Source of the DNA: Sciurus carolinensis
Lineage: Eukaryota; Chordata; Mammalia; Rodentia; Sciuridae
NCBI RefSeq assembly: GCF_902686445.1
Contig: NW_025920104.1
Span: forward strand, 3,162,001-3,226,000
DNA length: 64,000 bases
Reading direction: 5' to 3'
Shown here: one piece after another, positions 60,870 to 64,000 of the stretch
How the letters are laid out: every line of letters begins with the position of its first letter
Numbering within the stretch: position 1 is the stretch's first letter
Position numbers and translations under genes: made by a program
The notes under the pieces: model-generated
What the model was told of the DNA's origin: nothing
Databases searched by the model: none
The model's input: only the letters and a program-made list of their open reading frames with translations

Positions 60870-61627
60870 AAAATATATATTACCATAATAGGTGTTGGCG
60901 AGGATGTGGTGAAAAAGGAACACTCATACATTGCTGGTGGGGTTGCAAATTAGTGCAGCCACTCTGGAAAGCAGTCTGGAGATTCCTCAGAAAGCTTGGA
61001 ATGGAAACACCATTTGACCCAGCTATCCCACTCCTTGGCCTATACCCAAAGGACTTAAAATCAGCATACTACAGAGATACAGCCACATCAATGTTCATTG
61101 CTGCTCAATTCACCATAGCCAGATTGTGGAACCAACCTAGATGTCCTTCAGTTGATGAATGGATAAAGAAACTGTGGCATATTTATACAATGGAATATTA
61201 CTCTGCAATGAAGAATGATAAAATTATGGCATTTGTAGGCAAATGGACGAAATTGGAGAATATCATGCTAAGTGAGATAAGCCAATCTCAAAAAACTAAA
61301 GGATGAATGATCTCACTGATAAGTGGATGAGGACATATAATGGGGGGTGGGAGGGGTTAGCATTAGGTTTAGGGTTAGGTTTAGGTTTAGGGATAAGGAG
61401 AGCGGTAAGAATGAAGGAAAGAAGGACTGTATAGAGGGAAAAGAGGGGTGGGAGGGGTGGGGGGGAAGGGTAAAAAAATAAACATCATTGCCCTATGTAA
61501 ACATATGATTACACAAATGGTATGTCTCTATGTACAAATAGAGAAACAACATGTATCCCATTTGTATACAATTAAAAATAAATAAATAAATATATAAAAA
61601 AATAAATAAAATAAAATATATATTACC
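60870..61627 (+). mobile_element. Recent 5'-truncated L1 insertion with target-site duplication
   Basis: The element body (60,885-61,612) starts inside ORF2, which is open for 117 codons to the normal-looking end (LMFA/MAFVGKWTKLENIML-type C-terminus). Then come a G-rich 3' UTR and an A-rich AAAT-type tail. It is flanked by a perfect 15-bp direct repeat, aaaatatatattacc, at 60,870-60,884 and 61,613-61,627. The open ORF2 end and the perfect target-site duplication mark it as the youngest LINE in the window. Confidence 0.95.
61341..61475 (+). repeat. Telomere-like and G-rich repeats in the L1 3' UTR
   Basis: 'ggtttagggttaggtttaggtttaggg' (61,366-61,392) is a short TTTAGGG/TTAGGG-like run, followed by GGGTGGGAGGGGTGGGGGGG-type sequence near 61,445-61,467. 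G-rich polypurine tracts are normal in rodent L1 3' UTRs. This is part of the element and not a telomere relic. Confidence 0.85.
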
Positions 61628-63599
61628 TAAGGAGCAGTACTCTCACATAACAGAGAAATTGAGCTGAAAGACTTAAGATGTCACAGAATCTACCTAAGTT
61701 AATTTGGTATGATTCATGAAATGGATAAAAAATATTTCAAAGACAACATTCAGCAAGGGTTGGGAACTTTAATGCAAGGAGCAGGACTGGCAAGTTGTGA
61801 ATTTTTCACCTCCAAGGCAACAATAAAGTCCAACAGATTTCACAATTGGAAGGCTCACTTAACTTGATAACTACAGCTACTCTCCAGTCACTAGCTTCTA
61901 TAAAGCACACTAGGAGATTTTGCCTTCCTGAAAGAGGAATAGCCAACCACAGAAAGGCACAGACTCTTCATTTTGGTTTGATTACATTATTTAGACTAGC
62001 AGATAAACTGGATACCTAGTTTACATCAGGCAGATGAAGTCCATACCCCAAATGAGAAATATTGTCCTGAGACACTAGAGATGAAGACAAATATATACAT
62101 AGGGAAGGACATATTATGATAAGTGCTATGAAGGAAATCAAAGCATAGCAAGGGACTCAGTATAACTCTAAAATGGGAGTGGAGATCCTGAATACTGAGG
62201 ACCTTTCCCTGGAGATGAACTGGATCAAGGCATGGGTCATGCCTCCAAAACATCAGGAACACCACTTAAACAGGTGTACAGTAGGAGGGACACTAAAGCT
62301 GGAAAAATTGGGAAGCTATTAACAAAGTGAGAGATGTCAATGACTTGAGATGCCCAGTAAGACCACTTTGGATGCAAGTATCAGAATGTACATTAATGGT
62401 TTCTAATCAATAGTGTTTTATAAGTTACACAGACTGCATCTAGAGGAAGTAACTGCACGTTTAGACATCTCTACAGCCCACTCAAAGACACAGTTCACCA
62501 GACAATAATATCATGCAGGATTCTTTTTGCCAGGCCACTCTGTGCACCTCTTAATATTTGAGATCCATACACACAGTGGTGATCTAAAATCTCCCATGTT
62601 CTTCTCCTGTAATATCTATTTACAATGGCCAGTATACACAAAGCAGTAAGCACAGTACTGGCACAGCTTAATCATTCCTTAAATGTCACCTACCACAATT
62701 TTCACTGAAGTTACTTTGAGATGTTAGGCTATTGTGACCCTACACACTGGTTGTAGTAAAGTAAAATGAGCCTGACACATGACTACAGTTGAATGAGCCT
62801 CCCATCTTCTCTGGGGCTGCCTGTCCTCTCCCTGTGACTAAGTTAAAAGTACATTCTGCTTTGGTAGTTGCAGCTATGCACATTGAAGGCCACACAATGA
62901 TGGTGAGGGACTGTGGCATGGAGGAAGATTGAATGTGTAGGGTTCAAAGACCCAGGCTGACTAAGAGAAAAGTGTTCCAGACCAGAGGGCATGGTTACAG
63001 AGACTGTATCAAACCCACATGGAGAGTCAAAAGTTTCCCAGCTCCAAAGTCCTCTTACCACCTCCAGGCAAAAATCAAAAAGAGGAACTTTTTCATACTA
63101 CCTCTCACATGAGTCCCTCACCTTGCTTCTATGTGAAGTCCTTCAACAGGTGGGTCTGATGCTTCAGTATTTCTCTCCCCTTGAGGCACCTGAGAACTAT
63201 CACATTCCAGAACATAGCCTTTTTGATGCACAACATGCACTGATACAGGAAAATTCTGTACATGCAAGTCCATTCCCATCAGTAAGCAGGAGTCACATCA
63301 TCCCAAGTATCAATTGTTTTGAAGAGGGGTCATCTTGTAGAAAATCAATCTCAAAATGTTCCAGTTCCTTTTTACTTTGCAACAAATTCATTCCTAGTGT
63401 ATTTCTCCAAGGATTCCTAGTGTATTTAATGAAGGGATTTGGTTAAAATCCCTCTGGAGTTTAACCAAAAGAGCACTGACATTGAAGGGTAGGGAAAAAA
63501 ATTTCTCCACACCCTTAGGTTCTCTGGTTGAGTCTGTAAATGAACTAAGAGGTATTATGACAGGACAAAAAAAAAGCATACAATTTTATTTTTTTTTAA
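61628..63599. other. Unassigned DNA; no feature recognised
   Basis: No SINE or LINE that I recognise. The open frame at 62,991-63,446 (+, 151 codons) has no splice or start context to support it and is opposed by another frame. Confidence 0.4.
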
Positions 63600-63718
63600 T
63601 ATTTTCAATTTGTCAGTGGGTCTTTATTTTATTTATTTATATGTGGTGCCGAGAATTGAACCCAGTGTTCCACACATGCTAACCAATTGCACTACCACTG
63701 AGCTACACCTCAAGCACA
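63600..63718 (-). mobile_element. ID/tRNA-like SINE
   Basis: 'tttatatgtggtgccgagaattgaacccagtgttccacacatgctaaccaattgcactaccactgagctacacc' is a reverse-complement ID body with a (TTTA)n lead. Confidence 0.9.
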
Positions 63719-64000
63719 CAATTTTACTTCATAGTAAATGTTTTAACTGGAAAGAGTTGGGTGGGAACTTCAAAGGAAGAAAGTCACAGAAGATATAGCT
63801 TTGCTTGGAAGATTTTTATACCAGTTGGGAAAAGGATGAAGTTTTTAAGAAGAGATGACAAGACACAAGAAAGTCACTGAATTTCTAGAGTAGGAAGCTG
63901 TGGGAAGGCAGCTGTGCAGAGCAACTAATGGTAGCTGAGGCTCAGTCCCAATGGTTTGGTGTATCCAGTGCCATCCTGCTCCAGTAGCAAGATTGACAGT

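Noticed and set aside
61366..61392. Interstitial telomere relic
   Set aside because: The TTTAGGG-like run is part of the L1 3' UTR bounded by the element's target-site duplication.
62991..63446. 151-codon plus-strand frame
   Set aside because: No recognised domain, no splice sites at its borders, and ordinary composition.

Overview
This window is mammalian nuclear DNA, most likely from a squirrel-family rodent (Sciuridae: ground squirrel or marmot type). The reasons are the many tRNA/ID-like SINEs with a 'gtggctcagtgg' A-box region and a 'caccacat' plus A-rich tail, the dimeric B1-ID elements, and several L1 families with rodent-like 3' ends. There are no operons, no bacterial signals and no long intact ORFs. 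Almost every long reading frame is LINE debris or chance. The species assignment is an inference from repeat style only.

Layout. Positions 1-9,925 and 28,228-38,117 are two arms of a large inverted repeat of nearly 10 kb per arm, differing by a few percent where I compared them, separated by an 18.3 kb spacer. A 100-base run of N (28,128-28,227) lies exactly where the right arm begins, so the assembly of this structure is open to doubt. Each arm carries three short exons of what looks like one gene, an L1 with a SINE nested in it, a probable solitary LTR, and one copy of a 3 kb unit. A further direct copy of that unit sits in the spacer at 11,286-14,388, so three copies are present.

Spacer. 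After the third copy comes a decayed copy of the anomalous homeobox gene ANHX (about 14,645-17,261, + strand), with a stop codon, a frameshift and a homeodomain that has lost its main DNA-contact residues. Then come SINEs, one possible unexplained exon (19,953-20,072), and a degenerate tandem array (about 21,060-23,040). The units of that array carry variants of the ZNF143/THAP11-type motif ACTACA..CCCAGAAT. A decayed L1 runs into the N gap.

Right part. From 38,118 to 46,000 is intron-like DNA containing two exons on the minus strand: an ankyrin-repeat exon (44,730-44,867) and the next exon (43,474-43,538). They have matching splice phase, and in style they resemble the ANKRD26/ANKRD36/POTE family. 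They read towards the three minus-strand exons in the right arm, so I infer one minus-strand gene from about 44.9 kb down to 33.6 kb; the left arm holds an inverted, possibly partial, copy of its 3' half. From 46,000 to the end is mostly L1 and SINE sequence, including one recent-looking 5'-truncated L1 with a clean 15-bp target-site duplication and telomere-like G-rich repeats in its 3' UTR.

No functional multi-gene system is visible. The novelty here is structural: the inverted duplication, the three-copy unit, the dying homeobox gene and the motif array.
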